DNA of 64,000 nt from Elusimicrobiota bacterium (GTDB taxonomy: Bacteria; Elusimicrobiota; Elusimicrobia; UBA1565; UBA9628): the NCBI GenBank assembly GCA_016194705.1, contig JACQAZ010000029.1, positions 1-64,000 of the forward strand, read 5' to 3'. The notes beneath the pieces are model-generated. The model was not told where the DNA came from. It made no database searches and worked only from the letters and a program-made list of their open reading frames with translations. Shown here piece by piece: positions 48,487-56,733 of the stretch; position 1 is the first letter of the stretch; each line of letters opens with the position of its first letter. The position numbers and the translations under genes were made by a program.

Positions 48487-48951
48487 CTACTTGATCAGCC
48501 GTCTCGCGGCCAGATACCGCTTCCTGTAGTAATCGCTGTAAAGGCTCTCCTCGCGCACGCCGATCTCGTGCTGCGAGAGATGGATGAAGATGCCGTTGTT
48601 GACGTAGATCCCCACGTGCCCCACGATGCGGCTGGCCTTCTCGCCCGAGAAAAACACGAGGTCCCCCATGCGCAGCTCCTTGGACGACTTGACGCGCGCT
48701 CCGAGGATCGACATGTCGACCGCCGTGCGCGGCAGCGCGATGCCGTGGGCCGCGAAGACCAGGCCTACGAAGTCGGAGCAGTCCTTGGGGTTTTTCCCCT
48801 TGAAGTTCTCCTCCGGCAGGTAGGTCTTGGCCGTGCGTATGACGGCCTTGGCCTTCTGCGGGACCGGCGCGGGCTTCTTGGGCCTGCGCCCCGCGCAGCC
48901 CGCGATCGAAGACGCGGCCACCAAAGCCAGAATCAGGACCTTCCTACCCAT
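48487..48951 (-). CDS. NlpC/P60-family lipoprotein peptidase
   Basis: A 154-residue protein with a lipoprotein signal (MGRKVLILALVAASSIAGC). The NlpC/P60 cysteine peptidase triad is visible: NPKDCSDFVGLVFAAHG (Cys), IVGHVGIYVNNGIFIHLS (first His, then a second polar residue). MGDLVFFSGE is the conserved strand. Enzymes of this fold cut D-Glu-diaminopimelate bonds in peptidoglycan peptides. It overlaps the DUF3592-like gene upstream by 8 bases. Confidence 0.88.
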   Translation of the reverse strand: MGRKVLILALVAASSIAGCAGRRPKKPAPVPQKAKAVIRTAKTYLPEENFKGKNPKDCSDFVGLVFAAHGIALPRTAVDMSILGARVKSSKELRMGDLVFFSGEKASRIVGHVGIYVNNGIFIHLSQHEIGVREESLYSDYYRKRYLAARRLIK

Positions 48952-49390
48952 GGCGTTTGAGCTCGGCGGCGAGCGCGAGCAGGAACGGCGGCAGGAACAG
49001 CACGAGCCCCCAACCCATCCAGCGGTGCTGGTCCTCGTTGTGGAGCTTGGGGTCGCCGAGCGCCGAGACCTCGGGGGCCTGGGGCAGGTAGAAGACCAGC
49101 ACCTGATCGTCGGCGCTCAGGGAAGCGAAGGGCGGGTTGCCGTAGCCGGCTTCTCCGGTTCCCCGGTAGGTCTTCTCGCCGGCGCGGAAGGCGTACTCCA
49201 CTTTCCTGCCTCCGATGAGGTCCTTGCCGGTGACCCAGCCCTGGGTGTGGATGCCCCTCTCGTAGAGCGTCTGATGGAGGCGCCAGTCTTGGTGCTTATA
49301 AAGGAAGGCGGCCATCAGGGCCGAGCAGAGCAAAATGACCCAGACGATGGGGCGCAGGGCCTTGAGCTCCGCGATCAAGGTGCGCAGCAT
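48944..49390 (-). CDS. DUF3592-like membrane protein
   Basis: A 148-residue protein with two membrane segments (IVWVILLCSALMAAFLY and WMGWGLVLFLPPFLLALAA) enclosing a small beta domain (GIHTQGWVTGKDLIGGRKVEYAF, VLVFYLPQAPEVSALGD). The pattern G-x-V-x-Y-x-F ... V-x-Y-x-P-x-x-P-x-x-S/A matches DUF3592. A similar protein is encoded at 62053. Function unknown. It is probably co-transcribed with the NlpC/P60 gene. Confidence 0.7.
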   Translation of the reverse strand: MLRTLIAELKALRPIVWVILLCSALMAAFLYKHQDWRLHQTLYERGIHTQGWVTGKDLIGGRKVEYAFRAGEKTYRGTGEAGYGNPPFASLSADDQVLVFYLPQAPEVSALGDPKLHNEDQHRWMGWGLVLFLPPFLLALAAELKRHG

Positions 49391-49391
49391 C

Positions 49392-50048
49392 TTACGGCTT
49401 GAGCTTGGCCAGCAAAGCGCCGGTCTTGGCGTCGATGTAGTAGTTCAGCGGGCCGCCGAACTCGCCGACGATCCAGAAGGTCCTGCCGAACAGCCGCGGG
49501 TCCTGGTAGTACCTGCCCTTCGCGTCCAGGGCCGCCCGCAGGATCGCGTGGTACTTGATTTCGCCCCCTTGGATCAGGCCGCTGCGCATCGCTCGATAGA
49601 GGGCCTCGCCGCTGTCCACGGACATCTCGGTGACGCAGGTCCCCTCGAAGCCGTAGCGGTCGGTGTAGTCGCCGCCGCGGTCGAGCCTGGTCGTGTAGAC
49701 GTTGTAAGGGATGGTCTCGGTCTTGCTGTTGAGAAGAGGCCCGACCGCCTCGATGATGTTGATGCTGAACTCGTCGCGCTTGGTCCCGGTTTCGCCCGGG
49801 GGACGGAAATAGTAGGTGAAGCCGTTGTAGTAGACCGTGCTGGGGCCCGGCGGATCCGAGTGGTGGCTAACGTTGACGGAAACGTCGAGCCCGCCGAGGC
49901 AGGCGTCGGGCTTCCATTGCCGCCGCGCGAGCTTGACGGCGCCCGAGACCAGACGCTGGGCGCCTTCGCCCTGCTGCGGGGTGGGGCTCGCCGCCCGAAG
50001 GGGCGCGGCGGCGAGGAGCAGCGAGAGGGATAGGGCTGTCGTGCGCAT
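49392..50048 (-). CDS. exported hypothetical protein
   Basis: A 218-residue protein with a signal peptide (MRTTALSLSLLLAAAPLRAA). The body contains LDVSVNVSHHSDPPGPSTVY, EFSINIIEAVGPLL and GFEGTCVTEMSVDSGEALYR, and ends YYIDAKTGALLAKLKP, which is like the last strand of PepSY-type domains. No catalytic motif is recognised. TATCCT lies 8 bases before ATG 50048. Confidence 0.6.
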   Translation of the reverse strand: MRTTALSLSLLLAAAPLRAASPTPQQGEGAQRLVSGAVKLARRQWKPDACLGGLDVSVNVSHHSDPPGPSTVYYNGFTYYFRPPGETGTKRDEFSINIIEAVGPLLNSKTETIPYNVYTTRLDRGGDYTDRYGFEGTCVTEMSVDSGEALYRAMRSGLIQGGEIKYHAILRAALDAKGRYYQDPRLFGRTFWIVGEFGGPLNYYIDAKTGALLAKLKP

Positions 50049-50056
50049 GCCGCCCT

Positions 50057-50062
50057 AGGATA
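50057..50062 (-). promoter_or_regulatory. -10 element before the exported protein gene at 50048
   Basis: TATCCT on the minus strand lies 8 bases before ATG 50048. Confidence 0.45.
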
Positions 50063-50085
50063 GCACCCGAAGGAGCCTTTCGCAA

Positions 50086-50108
50086 GGGGACTTTGACAGG
50101 GGACTTTG
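50086..50108 (+). repeat. tandem GGGGACTTTG repeats upstream of the molybdenum cofactor operon
   Basis: GGGGACTTTG occurs at 50086-50095 and 50099-50108, one 13-base step apart. It ends about 31 bases before the -10 of the xdhC promoter, a position suited to an activator site. Confidence 0.45.
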
Positions 50109-50139
50109 GCTCCCTTCCTATCTACCCATCCGAGCTTGC

Positions 50140-50145
50140 TATAAT
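50140..50145 (+). promoter_or_regulatory. -10 element of the xdhC-moa operon
   Basis: TATAAT lies 8 bases before ATG 50154. No good -35 is present at 16-18 bases, consistent with an activated promoter. Confidence 0.65.
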
Positions 50146-50153
50146 CTAGCCGC

Positions 50154-50963
50154 ATGACGCACAGCGAGCTCATGACTGTCCTCTCACGGCGATTGGCCGG
50201 CGGCCAGTCGACGGCCCTGGTCACGCTCACGCGCTCAACGGGCTCGGCGCCGCGCGAGCTGGGCGCGAAGATGCTGGTCTTTCCCGACGGCACGATCCAA
50301 GGCACCATCGGCGGGGGCCGGCTCGAGGCCCAGGCCATCGAGGACGCGATCAAGGCCATTAAAGGAGGACAGCCTCTGTCCCGTTCTTACGAGCTCGAGC
50401 CCAAGGCTTTGGGCATGTACTGCGGCGGCACGGTCGAAGTGTTCATCGACGTCTTCACCGAGTCCCTCAAGCTCGTGATCCTGGGCGGCGGCCACGTCGG
50501 CGAGAAGCTCGCGGCCCTGGCCGCCTTTCTCGGCGTGCCCCATTGGGTGATCGACGACCGTCCGGAATTCGCAGCGCCCGCGAGGTTCCCCCACGCGCGC
50601 CAGACTTTCGTCGCCCAGCCCTCAGCCGCGCTGCAAACCCTGCATCTCGACGAGAATACCGCGATCGCCATCGTCACGCGCTGCCACGGCTTCGATCTCC
50701 GTTGTCTCGTCGCGGCGCTTCCCACAAAGGCCTTCTACATCGGCATGATCGGCAGCCGCACGAAGACCCGCCGCCTTTTCGACGCCTGCGAACGCCGTGA
50801 ACTCAATACCTCGGAAGACGGCCGGGTGCACGCCCCAATCGGCCTCGACCTCGGCGGCCGGACTCCCGAGGCCATCGCGCTCTCGATCATGGCCGAGATC
50901 ATGCGGCTGCGAAACGGCGCCACCGGCGAGCCGCTGAGCCTGCTGCGGGAGGCCAAGGCGTGA
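50154..50963 (+). CDS. xdhC: XdhC-family molybdenum cofactor insertion/sulfuration factor
   Basis: A 269-residue protein with the XdhC/CoxI N-domain (ALVTLTRSTGSAPRELGAKM, GTIGGGRLEAQA, GMYCGGTVEVFID) and a Rossmann-like C-domain (KLVILGGGHVGEKLAALAAF, YIGMIGSRTKTRRLFDAC). XdhC proteins carry and sulfurate the molybdenum cofactor for xanthine dehydrogenase, so this gene links the moa operon functionally with the enzyme at 34438-36666. It is the first gene of a nine-gene coupled run. Confidence 0.9.
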   Translation: MTHSELMTVLSRRLAGGQSTALVTLTRSTGSAPRELGAKMLVFPDGTIQGTIGGGRLEAQAIEDAIKAIKGGQPLSRSYELEPKALGMYCGGTVEVFIDVFTESLKLVILGGGHVGEKLAALAAFLGVPHWVIDDRPEFAAPARFPHARQTFVAQPSAALQTLHLDENTAIAIVTRCHGFDLRCLVAALPTKAFYIGMIGSRTKTRRLFDACERRELNTSEDGRVHAPIGLDLGGRTPEAIALSIMAEIMRLRNGATGEPLSLLREAKA

Positions 50964-52147
50964 AGCCGACCGCCTCCAAGAAGCTCGCCTCTCTGCCGCC
51001 CTATCTCTTCGTGCTGCTGGCCAAGCTCAAGGCCCAGGCCGAGTCAGCCGGCCACTCGGTCATCGACCTCGGCCAAGGCAGCCCCGACCTGCCCAGCCCT
51101 GCCCGCGTCGTGGCCGCGCTCAAGGCCTCGATCGACAAGCCCTGGACCCACCGCTATCCGGCCAACTCGGGCCTGCCCGCGCTGCGTCAGGCGATCGCCG
51201 ACTGGTACCGCCGCCGCTTCAAGGTGACCCTCGACCCGGACACGCAGGTCCTGCCTCTGGTCGGCAGCAAGGAGGGCATCGCGCATCTTTTCATGGCCTT
51301 GCTCGAGCCCGGCGACAGCGTCCTGGTCCCCAATCCTTGCTACCCGGTCCACTACAACGGCGTCGTGCTGGCCGGCGGCAAGCCGCGCCTCATGCCGCTC
51401 TCAGAGTCGATGGGCTACCTGCCCGACCTGCGCAAGATCACGCCCGCGGCCGCCAAAGCCGCGAAGGTCATGATCCTCAACTATCCCAACAATCCGACCG
51501 GCGCGGTGCTCGAGAGCAACCTGCTGCTCGAGGACGCTTTGGATTTCTCGCGCAAGCACGGCTGCCTCATCGCCTACGACAACGCCTACTCGGAGCTGAC
51601 CTTCGACGGCTACCGCGCGCCCTCCATCCTGCAGATTCCGGGCGCCTTCGAGCGCGCCGTCGAGTTCCACTCGTTCTCGAAGACCTACTCGATGGCGGGC
51701 TGGCGCATAGGATTTGCGGTCGGCAACGCCGAGGCCCTGGCGCATCTGGGCAAGTTCAAGGGCTTCCTCGACTACGGCATCCCGTCCTTCATACAGGAGG
51801 CCGCCATCGAAGCCCTGACCGGGCCGCAGGACTACGTCGCCGAGGCCTGCCGCACCTACCAGCGCCGCCGCGACGCGATGGTCAAGGCCCTGGCCAAGAT
51901 CGGCTGGGAGGTGCCCGTCTCCAAGGCCTCGATGTACCTCTGGGCGCGCCTGCCCAAGAAGGCGGCGCGCCTCAAATCGCTCAAGTTCGCCGAGCGCCTG
52001 ATCCTCGAGCACGGGGTCGTGATCTCGCCGGGCATCGGCTTCGGACCGCACGGCGAGGGCTACATGCGCATTTCCCTGATCGCGCCCGAGGCCCAGCTCG
52101 AGGAAGCCGCCGGCCGCATCGGGGCGTGCCTCGCCAAGCTCAAGTGA
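50960..52147 (+). CDS. class I/II PLP-dependent aminotransferase
   Basis: A 395-residue fold-type I aminotransferase starting at GTG in a GTGA overlap. Motifs: VIDLGQGSPDLPSPARVV, MILNYPNNPTGAVLE (NPTG), IAYDNAYSEL (Asp that holds the pyridine ring), FHSFSKTYSMAGWRIGFAVG (PLP Lys) and the C-terminal Arg region GEGYMRISLIAPE. It is closest in pattern to LL-diaminopimelate/aspartate-type aminotransferases. Its place inside a molybdenum cofactor operon is unusual. The substrate is unknown. Confidence 0.85.
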   Translation: MKPTASKKLASLPPYLFVLLAKLKAQAESAGHSVIDLGQGSPDLPSPARVVAALKASIDKPWTHRYPANSGLPALRQAIADWYRRRFKVTLDPDTQVLPLVGSKEGIAHLFMALLEPGDSVLVPNPCYPVHYNGVVLAGGKPRLMPLSESMGYLPDLRKITPAAAKAAKVMILNYPNNPTGAVLESNLLLEDALDFSRKHGCLIAYDNAYSELTFDGYRAPSILQIPGAFERAVEFHSFSKTYSMAGWRIGFAVGNAEALAHLGKFKGFLDYGIPSFIQEAAIEALTGPQDYVAEACRTYQRRRDAMVKALAKIGWEVPVSKASMYLWARLPKKAARLKSLKFAERLILEHGVVISPGIGFGPHGEGYMRISLIAPEAQLEEAAGRIGACLAKLK

Positions 52148-53127
52148 CGACGACCCCATTGACCGACGGCTTCGGGCGCGCCTTTCACTACCTGCGGCTC
52201 TCTGTCGAGGACGCCTGCAACTTTCGCTGCCTCTACTGCCTGCCCGGCGGCTACCACCGCGCCGAGGAACTGCCTCCGCTGACGGTCGATGAAATCCGCC
52301 GACTGGCCCGGGCCTTCGCCGGGATGGGACTTTGGAAGATCCGCCTGACCGGCGGCGAGCCCACCGTGCGGGCCGACATCGCGGCCATAGCGGAAGCCGT
52401 CGCGCGCGTGCCCGGAATACGGAAGGTCTCGCTCTCGACCAACGGCTACCGGCTCGTCGAACTCGCCGCGCCCCTGCGGCGCGCGGGCGTCTCCTCGGTC
52501 AACGTCAGCGTCGACAGCCTGGACGCGGCGCGCTTTGCCCGGATCACGGGCCAGGACAAGCTCAAGGCCGTCTGGGCCGGCGTCGAGCGGTGCCTCGAGC
52601 TGGGCCTCGAGACCAAGATCAACGTGGTCTTGATGAAGGATTTGAACGACCAGGAGCTGGGGCGGTTCTTCGAGCTCGCGAAGAAGCTTCCGTTGTCGGT
52701 CCGATTCATCGAGCTGATGCCGACGGGAGAAAATTCGAATCTGTTCGCCAAAAGCCACTTAAGCGGCACTGTGGTCGTGGAACGGCTGCTGAGCGAAAAG
52801 TGGACCGAAAAGCCGCGCCCGGAAGGCGGCGGCCCTGCGCGGCTTTTCGGCAGTTTGGATTCGTTGGGAAGCGTCGGCGTCATCGCGCCCTACTCGAAGG
52901 ACTTTTGCGCGACGTGCAACCGCTTGAGAGTGACCTCGCGCGGCGGGCTCAGATTGTGTCTTTTCGCCGAGGCCGACTTCTCCCTGCGCCATCTCCTCCA
53001 GTCCGACGACCAGACGCCGGAGCTCCAGCGGACGGTACGTGACCTCATCGGCAAGAAAGAGGTCTCGCATTATCTGCCCGAGGGCAAGATCGGCAACGTC
53101 AAGCACTTCGCGATGATGGGCGGATAA
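52144..53127 (+). CDS. moaA: GTP 3',8-cyclase (MoaA)
   Basis: A 327-residue radical SAM protein starting at GTG in a GTGA overlap. The N-terminal cluster is EDACNFRCLYCLP (C-x3-C-x2-C) and the SAM-binding segment is IRLTGGEPTVR. The C-terminal second cluster is KDFCATCNRLRVTSRGGLRL plus a following Cys (C-x2-C-x13-C), specific for MoaA. The protein ends in GG as MoaA proteins do. It converts GTP to the cyclic intermediate of molybdopterin synthesis together with MoaC, encoded next. Confidence 0.95.
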   Translation: MTTTPLTDGFGRAFHYLRLSVEDACNFRCLYCLPGGYHRAEELPPLTVDEIRRLARAFAGMGLWKIRLTGGEPTVRADIAAIAEAVARVPGIRKVSLSTNGYRLVELAAPLRRAGVSSVNVSVDSLDAARFARITGQDKLKAVWAGVERCLELGLETKINVVLMKDLNDQELGRFFELAKKLPLSVRFIELMPTGENSNLFAKSHLSGTVVVERLLSEKWTEKPRPEGGGPARLFGSLDSLGSVGVIAPYSKDFCATCNRLRVTSRGGLRLCLFAEADFSLRHLLQSDDQTPELQRTVRDLIGKKEVSHYLPEGKIGNVKHFAMMGG

Positions 53128-53128
53128 T

Positions 53129-54103
53129 TTGGGAAGACAAAACCTCAAGATGGTCGACGTCGGCGGCAAGGCCGCGACGAGCCGCCGGGCGGTCGCGCGC
53201 GGAAGCCTGCGCATGGGACAGACGGCCTTCCGCCTGCTCAAAGCGGGACAGCTTCCGAAGGGCGACGCGCTCAAGGCCGGCGAGGTCGCGGGCCTGCTGG
53301 CGGCCAAGCGCACCGCCGAGCTCATCCCGCTCTGCCATCCGCTCCCGCTGGACTCGGTCGCGCTCTCCTTCGAGCTCGATGAAACGATTCCGGGCGTCAC
53401 CGCGTTCTGCGAGGCCAAGGCCTCCGCCAAGACGGGAGTCGAGATGGAGGCCCTCTGCGGCGTGAGCGGCGCGCTGCTGGCCGTCTACGACCTCGTCAAG
53501 CAGGTCGACCCGGCGCTGACGATCCTCGATATCAGGCTCGATATAAAGGAAGGCGGCAAGTCGGGCGTCTGGCGGCATCCTCTCTTCCCGGAGAAAACAA
53601 ATCCGAGGATCAAACCCCTGCGCTCGGGCACAGCCGCCGTGATCACCGTCAGCGACCGCTGCTTTGCGGGCACGGCCAAGGACCTCTCCGGCCCGCAGCT
53701 GCGCGCCGGACTCAAAGCCGTGGGCTTTTCTACCGGCAAGCCCGTCGTCGTCCCCGACGAGAAGGAAAAGATCGCGGCCGCGATCGTCCGGCTCGCTCGG
53801 CGCGCCGACGTCGTCGTCTTGACGGGCGGCACCGGGCTCTCCCCGCGCGACGTGACCCCCGAGGCCGTGAGTTCGGTCTGCGGCCGGCTGATACCGGGGA
53901 TCGGCGAGGCCCTGCGCGCCGCGGGTCAGGCCTCGACGCCGATGTCGAGCTTGAGCCGCTCGGTCGCGGGACAGCTCGGGCGCTCGATCGTGGTCGCTTT
54001 GCCAGGCTCGCGCGGCGGCGTCCAGGACGGCCTGGCCGTCTTGGCCGACATTCTGCCCCACGCCGTCCACGTGGCCCGCGGGGCCGATCACCCGCGAAAA
54101 TGA
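53129..54103 (+). CDS. moaCB: bifunctional MoaC-MoaB fusion protein
   Basis: A 324-residue fusion. Residues 8-155 are MoaC (MVDVGGKAATSRRAVA, ELIPLCHPLPLDSVAL, KTGVEMEALCGVSGALLAVYD), the cyclic pyranopterin monophosphate synthase. Residues 165-324 are MoaB/MogA-like (AAVITVSDRCFAGTAKDLSG, VVVLTGGTGLSPRDVTPEAV), which adenylylates molybdopterin. Such MoaC-MoaB fusions are known. The likely start is TTG 53129, one base after the moaA stop; ATG 53150 is an alternative that leaves both domains complete. Confidence 0.92.
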   Translation: MGRQNLKMVDVGGKAATSRRAVARGSLRMGQTAFRLLKAGQLPKGDALKAGEVAGLLAAKRTAELIPLCHPLPLDSVALSFELDETIPGVTAFCEAKASAKTGVEMEALCGVSGALLAVYDLVKQVDPALTILDIRLDIKEGGKSGVWRHPLFPEKTNPRIKPLRSGTAAVITVSDRCFAGTAKDLSGPQLRAGLKAVGFSTGKPVVVPDEKEKIAAAIVRLARRADVVVLTGGTGLSPRDVTPEAVSSVCGRLIPGIGEALRAAGQASTPMSSLSRSVAGQLGRSIVVALPGSRGGVQDGLAVLADILPHAVHVARGADHPRK

Positions 54104-55284
54104 TTTCATACGCCGAAGCCCTGCGCCGGGTCTTGAGCGAGGTCGCGCCGCTGCCCCGCGAGGAAGTCCCCCTCCGTGAGGCCCTCGGGCGCGTCTGCGC
54201 CGCGCGGATCACGAGCCGCCGGACCCTGCCCGCATTCGACAACTCGGCGATGGACGGCTTCGCGGTCGCCGCCGCGGCCGTCCGCCGCGCCGGGGCCCTG
54301 CTGCCGGTGGCGGGCTCGCTCGCGGCAGGCGATGCGCCCCGGACCCTCCAGAGAGGATTTGCCTGCGAGATCATGACGGGCGCGGCGCTGCCGCGCGGCG
54401 CCGACGCCGTCGTGGCCGTCGAATCGACGCGCCGCTCGGGCTGCGGCCGCGACGTCGTCATCGAGCGGCCGTGCGCTCCGGGCGACTTCGTGCGGCGGGC
54501 CGGGACCGATTTCGCCAAAGGGCAGCTCGTTGCCGACGCCCGGACCGTCCTCGAGCCGCGCCATCTGATGGCTTTGGCCGCGCTCGGGGTCTCCCGCGTC
54601 GCGGTCCGCCGCCGTCCCAAGGTCGCGGTGCTGGCCACCGGCAAGGAGCTCGTCGCGCCCGAGCGGCATCCAAGGCCCGGCCAAGTCCACGATGCGAGCT
54701 CGACTTTTCTTGTGGCCGCGTTGGAGGCCGCGGGGTGCGAGGCGCGCCATCACGGGATCGTTGGGGACGATCCCGCCGAGTTCCGGCGCCGGATGAAGAA
54801 GATCCTGGCCTCGAAGCCCGACGCGGTGCTGAGCACCGGCGCCGTGTCGATGGGCAAGCACGACTTCGTGACGGCGCAAGTCCAGGCCCTGGGCGCCCGT
54901 CTGCTCTACCACAAGGTCGCCATCCGCCCGGGAAAGCCGGGGCTCGTCGCCCGTTTTCCCCGCGGCCCGCTGTTCTTCGGCCTGCCGGGAAATCCCATCT
55001 CGACCGTCGTGGGCTTCCGCTTCTTCGTCCTTCCTTGCCTGCGCCGCGCGCTCGGCCTGCCCGATGAAAAACCCGCGCGGGCGGTCCTGGCGGCCGACGC
55101 CGAAAAGCCCGCCGGGCTGCGCTGTTTTTTCAAGGCGAGACTCGAAGGCGGCAAGGTCCGGATCCTCCCCGGACAAGGCTCGTTCCAAATCCGGCCGCTT
55201 CTCGAGGCCGACTGCTGGGCCGTCCTGCCGGAGGCGGGAGACCGCGCCCGCGCCGGGACGGCCGTCGAGGTGCATCCCCTGTGA
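54100..55284 (+). CDS. moeA: molybdopterin molybdenumtransferase (MoeA)
   Basis: A 394-residue protein of normal MoeA length. Segments: ALRRVLSEVAPLPREEVPLR, PAFDNSAMDGFAVAAA (the NSAMDG signature), EIMTGAALPRGADAVV, GDFVRRAGTDF, a MogA-like domain with AVLSTGAVSMGKHDF, and GLPGNPISTVVGF. It inserts molybdate into adenylylated molybdopterin. ATGA and GTGA overlaps tie it to the genes before and after. Confidence 0.95.
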   Translation: MISYAEALRRVLSEVAPLPREEVPLREALGRVCAARITSRRTLPAFDNSAMDGFAVAAAAVRRAGALLPVAGSLAAGDAPRTLQRGFACEIMTGAALPRGADAVVAVESTRRSGCGRDVVIERPCAPGDFVRRAGTDFAKGQLVADARTVLEPRHLMALAALGVSRVAVRRRPKVAVLATGKELVAPERHPRPGQVHDASSTFLVAALEAAGCEARHHGIVGDDPAEFRRRMKKILASKPDAVLSTGAVSMGKHDFVTAQVQALGARLLYHKVAIRPGKPGLVARFPRGPLFFGLPGNPISTVVGFRFFVLPCLRRALGLPDEKPARAVLAADAEKPAGLRCFFKARLEGGKVRILPGQGSFQIRPLLEADCWAVLPEAGDRARAGTAVEVHPL

Positions 55285-55526
55285 CGCGCACCATCGAGCT
55301 CTACGGCCGCCTGCGCGGCGCGGGTCTGGGCGACCGGGTCGAGCTCGAGCTCCGCGCGGGTCTGACCGCGGGCGAGGCTCTAGGCGTTTTGAAGGCCGTG
55401 TTTCGGGAGCGCGCCGGACTTTTGGAGGGCTGCGCCTTGGCCACCGAGAACTCGGTCTTGAGGAGCGCGGACCCGCTCCCGGACTCGGCCAGATTGGCGG
55501 CGCTGCCGCCGGTGTGCGGCGGATGA
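55281..55526 (+). CDS. moaD: molybdopterin synthase sulfur carrier subunit (MoaD)
   Basis: An 81-residue ubiquitin-like protein starting at GTG in a GTGA overlap. It begins with a strand TIELYGRLRGAGLGDRVEL and ends ARLAALPPVCGG; the terminal Gly-Gly becomes the thiocarboxylate that donates sulfur. Position directly before moaE supports the call. Length is normal. Confidence 0.92.
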   Translation: MTRTIELYGRLRGAGLGDRVELELRAGLTAGEALGVLKAVFRERAGLLEGCALATENSVLRSADPLPDSARLAALPPVCGG

Positions 55527-55948
55527 CCAAGCTCACGACGGAGCCCATCGACGTCTCGGGCCTCATGGCGGAGGTCTCCGACATGGGACACGGAGGGCAA
55601 GCCCTCTTCGTCGGCACGGTGCGCGACGAGCACGAGGGCCGCCGCGTCACGGCCGTGACCTACGAGGCCTTCGAGCCGCTGGCCGCCGCGGTCCTCTCGC
55701 AGATCGCGCGGGACGCGTCCCGCGCGCACGGCGCCAAAGTCGCCGTCGTCCACCGCCTCGGCAAGCTTCCGGCGGGTCAGGCCAGCGTCGCGATCGCGGC
55801 GAGCTCCGCGCACCGGGCGCAGGCCTTCAGCGCCTGCCGCGACATCATCGAGGAGATCAAGAAGCAGCTGCCGGTCTGGAAGAAGGAGCATTACGAGGAC
55901 GGCGAGTCCGCGTGGCTTGCCGGCTGCGAGCTCGCCGCCGAGCGATGA
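55523..55948 (+). CDS. moaE: molybdopterin synthase catalytic subunit (MoaE)
   Basis: A 141-residue protein with the MoaE pattern GGQALFVGTVRDEHEGRRVT, YEAFEPLAAAVL, VAVVHRLGKLPAGQASVAIA, HRAQAFSACRDIIEEIKKQL and PVWKKEHYEDG, including the catalytic Lys region KKE. It transfers sulfur from MoaD to precursor Z. ATGA overlap with moaD. Confidence 0.95.
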   Translation: MTKLTTEPIDVSGLMAEVSDMGHGGQALFVGTVRDEHEGRRVTAVTYEAFEPLAAAVLSQIARDASRAHGAKVAVVHRLGKLPAGQASVAIAASSAHRAQAFSACRDIIEEIKKQLPVWKKEHYEDGESAWLAGCELAAER

Positions 55949-56733
55949 GCTTCCCGCCGCGGAGCTTTCTGATCCCGACCGCCGTCCTGGCGGGGCTGAT
56001 GCTCTGGGAGCTCGCCCGTCCCAAGAGGCCGCTGTCCGCTCCGCGGTTTTTCCGCTGGCTCAACAACCTGGGCCTCTCGAGCCTCAACGCCGTCCTGCTC
56101 GCCTTCTTGAGCGCCTCGGCCTCGCTGACCTTGGTCGAGGCGGCCAAGCGGCTCGAGGTCCGCCGGATCGGCCTGCTCAACCTGACGGCTTGGCCGTACC
56201 CGGTGAAGTTCGTCCTCGCCTTCGTCCTGCTCGACCTGGCGATCTACGCGCAGCACTGGACCTTCCACGCGGTGCCTTGGCTCTGGCGCGCGCACAAGGT
56301 CCATCACACCGACGTGGACCTCGACGCGACCACGGGCGTGCGCTTCCATCCCGCCGAGCTGTTTCTCTCTTTTTTCGTCAAGGCCGCGGCCGTGGCCGTG
56401 ATCGGCGCGTATTTCCTCGTCGTGGCCGTCTTCGAGCTCGCCTTGACCTCGGCCTCGCTTTTCAGCCACGCCGACATCCGCCTGCCCGAACGGCTCGACG
56501 CCTGGCTGAGGCTGGCCGTGGTCACGCCCGACATGCACCGCGTGCACCACAGCGTCGCCTCATCCGAGACCAACAGCAACTTCGGCTTCTGCCTCCCCTG
56601 GTGGGACAGGCTGTTGGGGACTTACGAAGGGGCGCCCGCCTCAGGTCCGATCCTGATGGCCTTGGGGCTGCCGGAATACCGCGACTGGCGCGCGCAAAGC
56701 CTCCCCTGGCTCCTCCTGCTCCCCTTCCGGTGA
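55945..56733 (+). CDS. sterol desaturase / fatty acid hydroxylase family membrane protein
   Basis: A 262-residue integral membrane protein with the three histidine clusters of the diiron hydroxylase superfamily: YAQHWTFHAVPWLWRAHKVHHTD (HxxxH then HxxHH) and DMHRVHHSVASSETNSNFG (HxxHH). Four or more membrane helices surround them. Members hydroxylate or desaturate sterols, fatty acids or carotenoids using O2. Its ATGA overlap with moaE puts it in the molybdenum cofactor operon although the enzyme itself uses iron. Confidence 0.87.
   Translation: MSFPPRSFLIPTAVLAGLMLWELARPKRPLSAPRFFRWLNNLGLSSLNAVLLAFLSASASLTLVEAAKRLEVRRIGLLNLTAWPYPVKFVLAFVLLDLAIYAQHWTFHAVPWLWRAHKVHHTDVDLDATTGVRFHPAELFLSFFVKAAAVAVIGAYFLVVAVFELALTSASLFSHADIRLPERLDAWLRLAVVTPDMHRVHHSVASSETNSNFGFCLPWWDRLLGTYEGAPASGPILMALGLPEYRDWRAQSLPWLLLLPFR

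Noticed and set aside
53730..55650. Long minus-strand open frames opposite moeA and moaD.
   Set aside because: Pro/Arg/Ala-rich translations without motifs; the plus-strand molybdenum cofactor genes explain the sequence.
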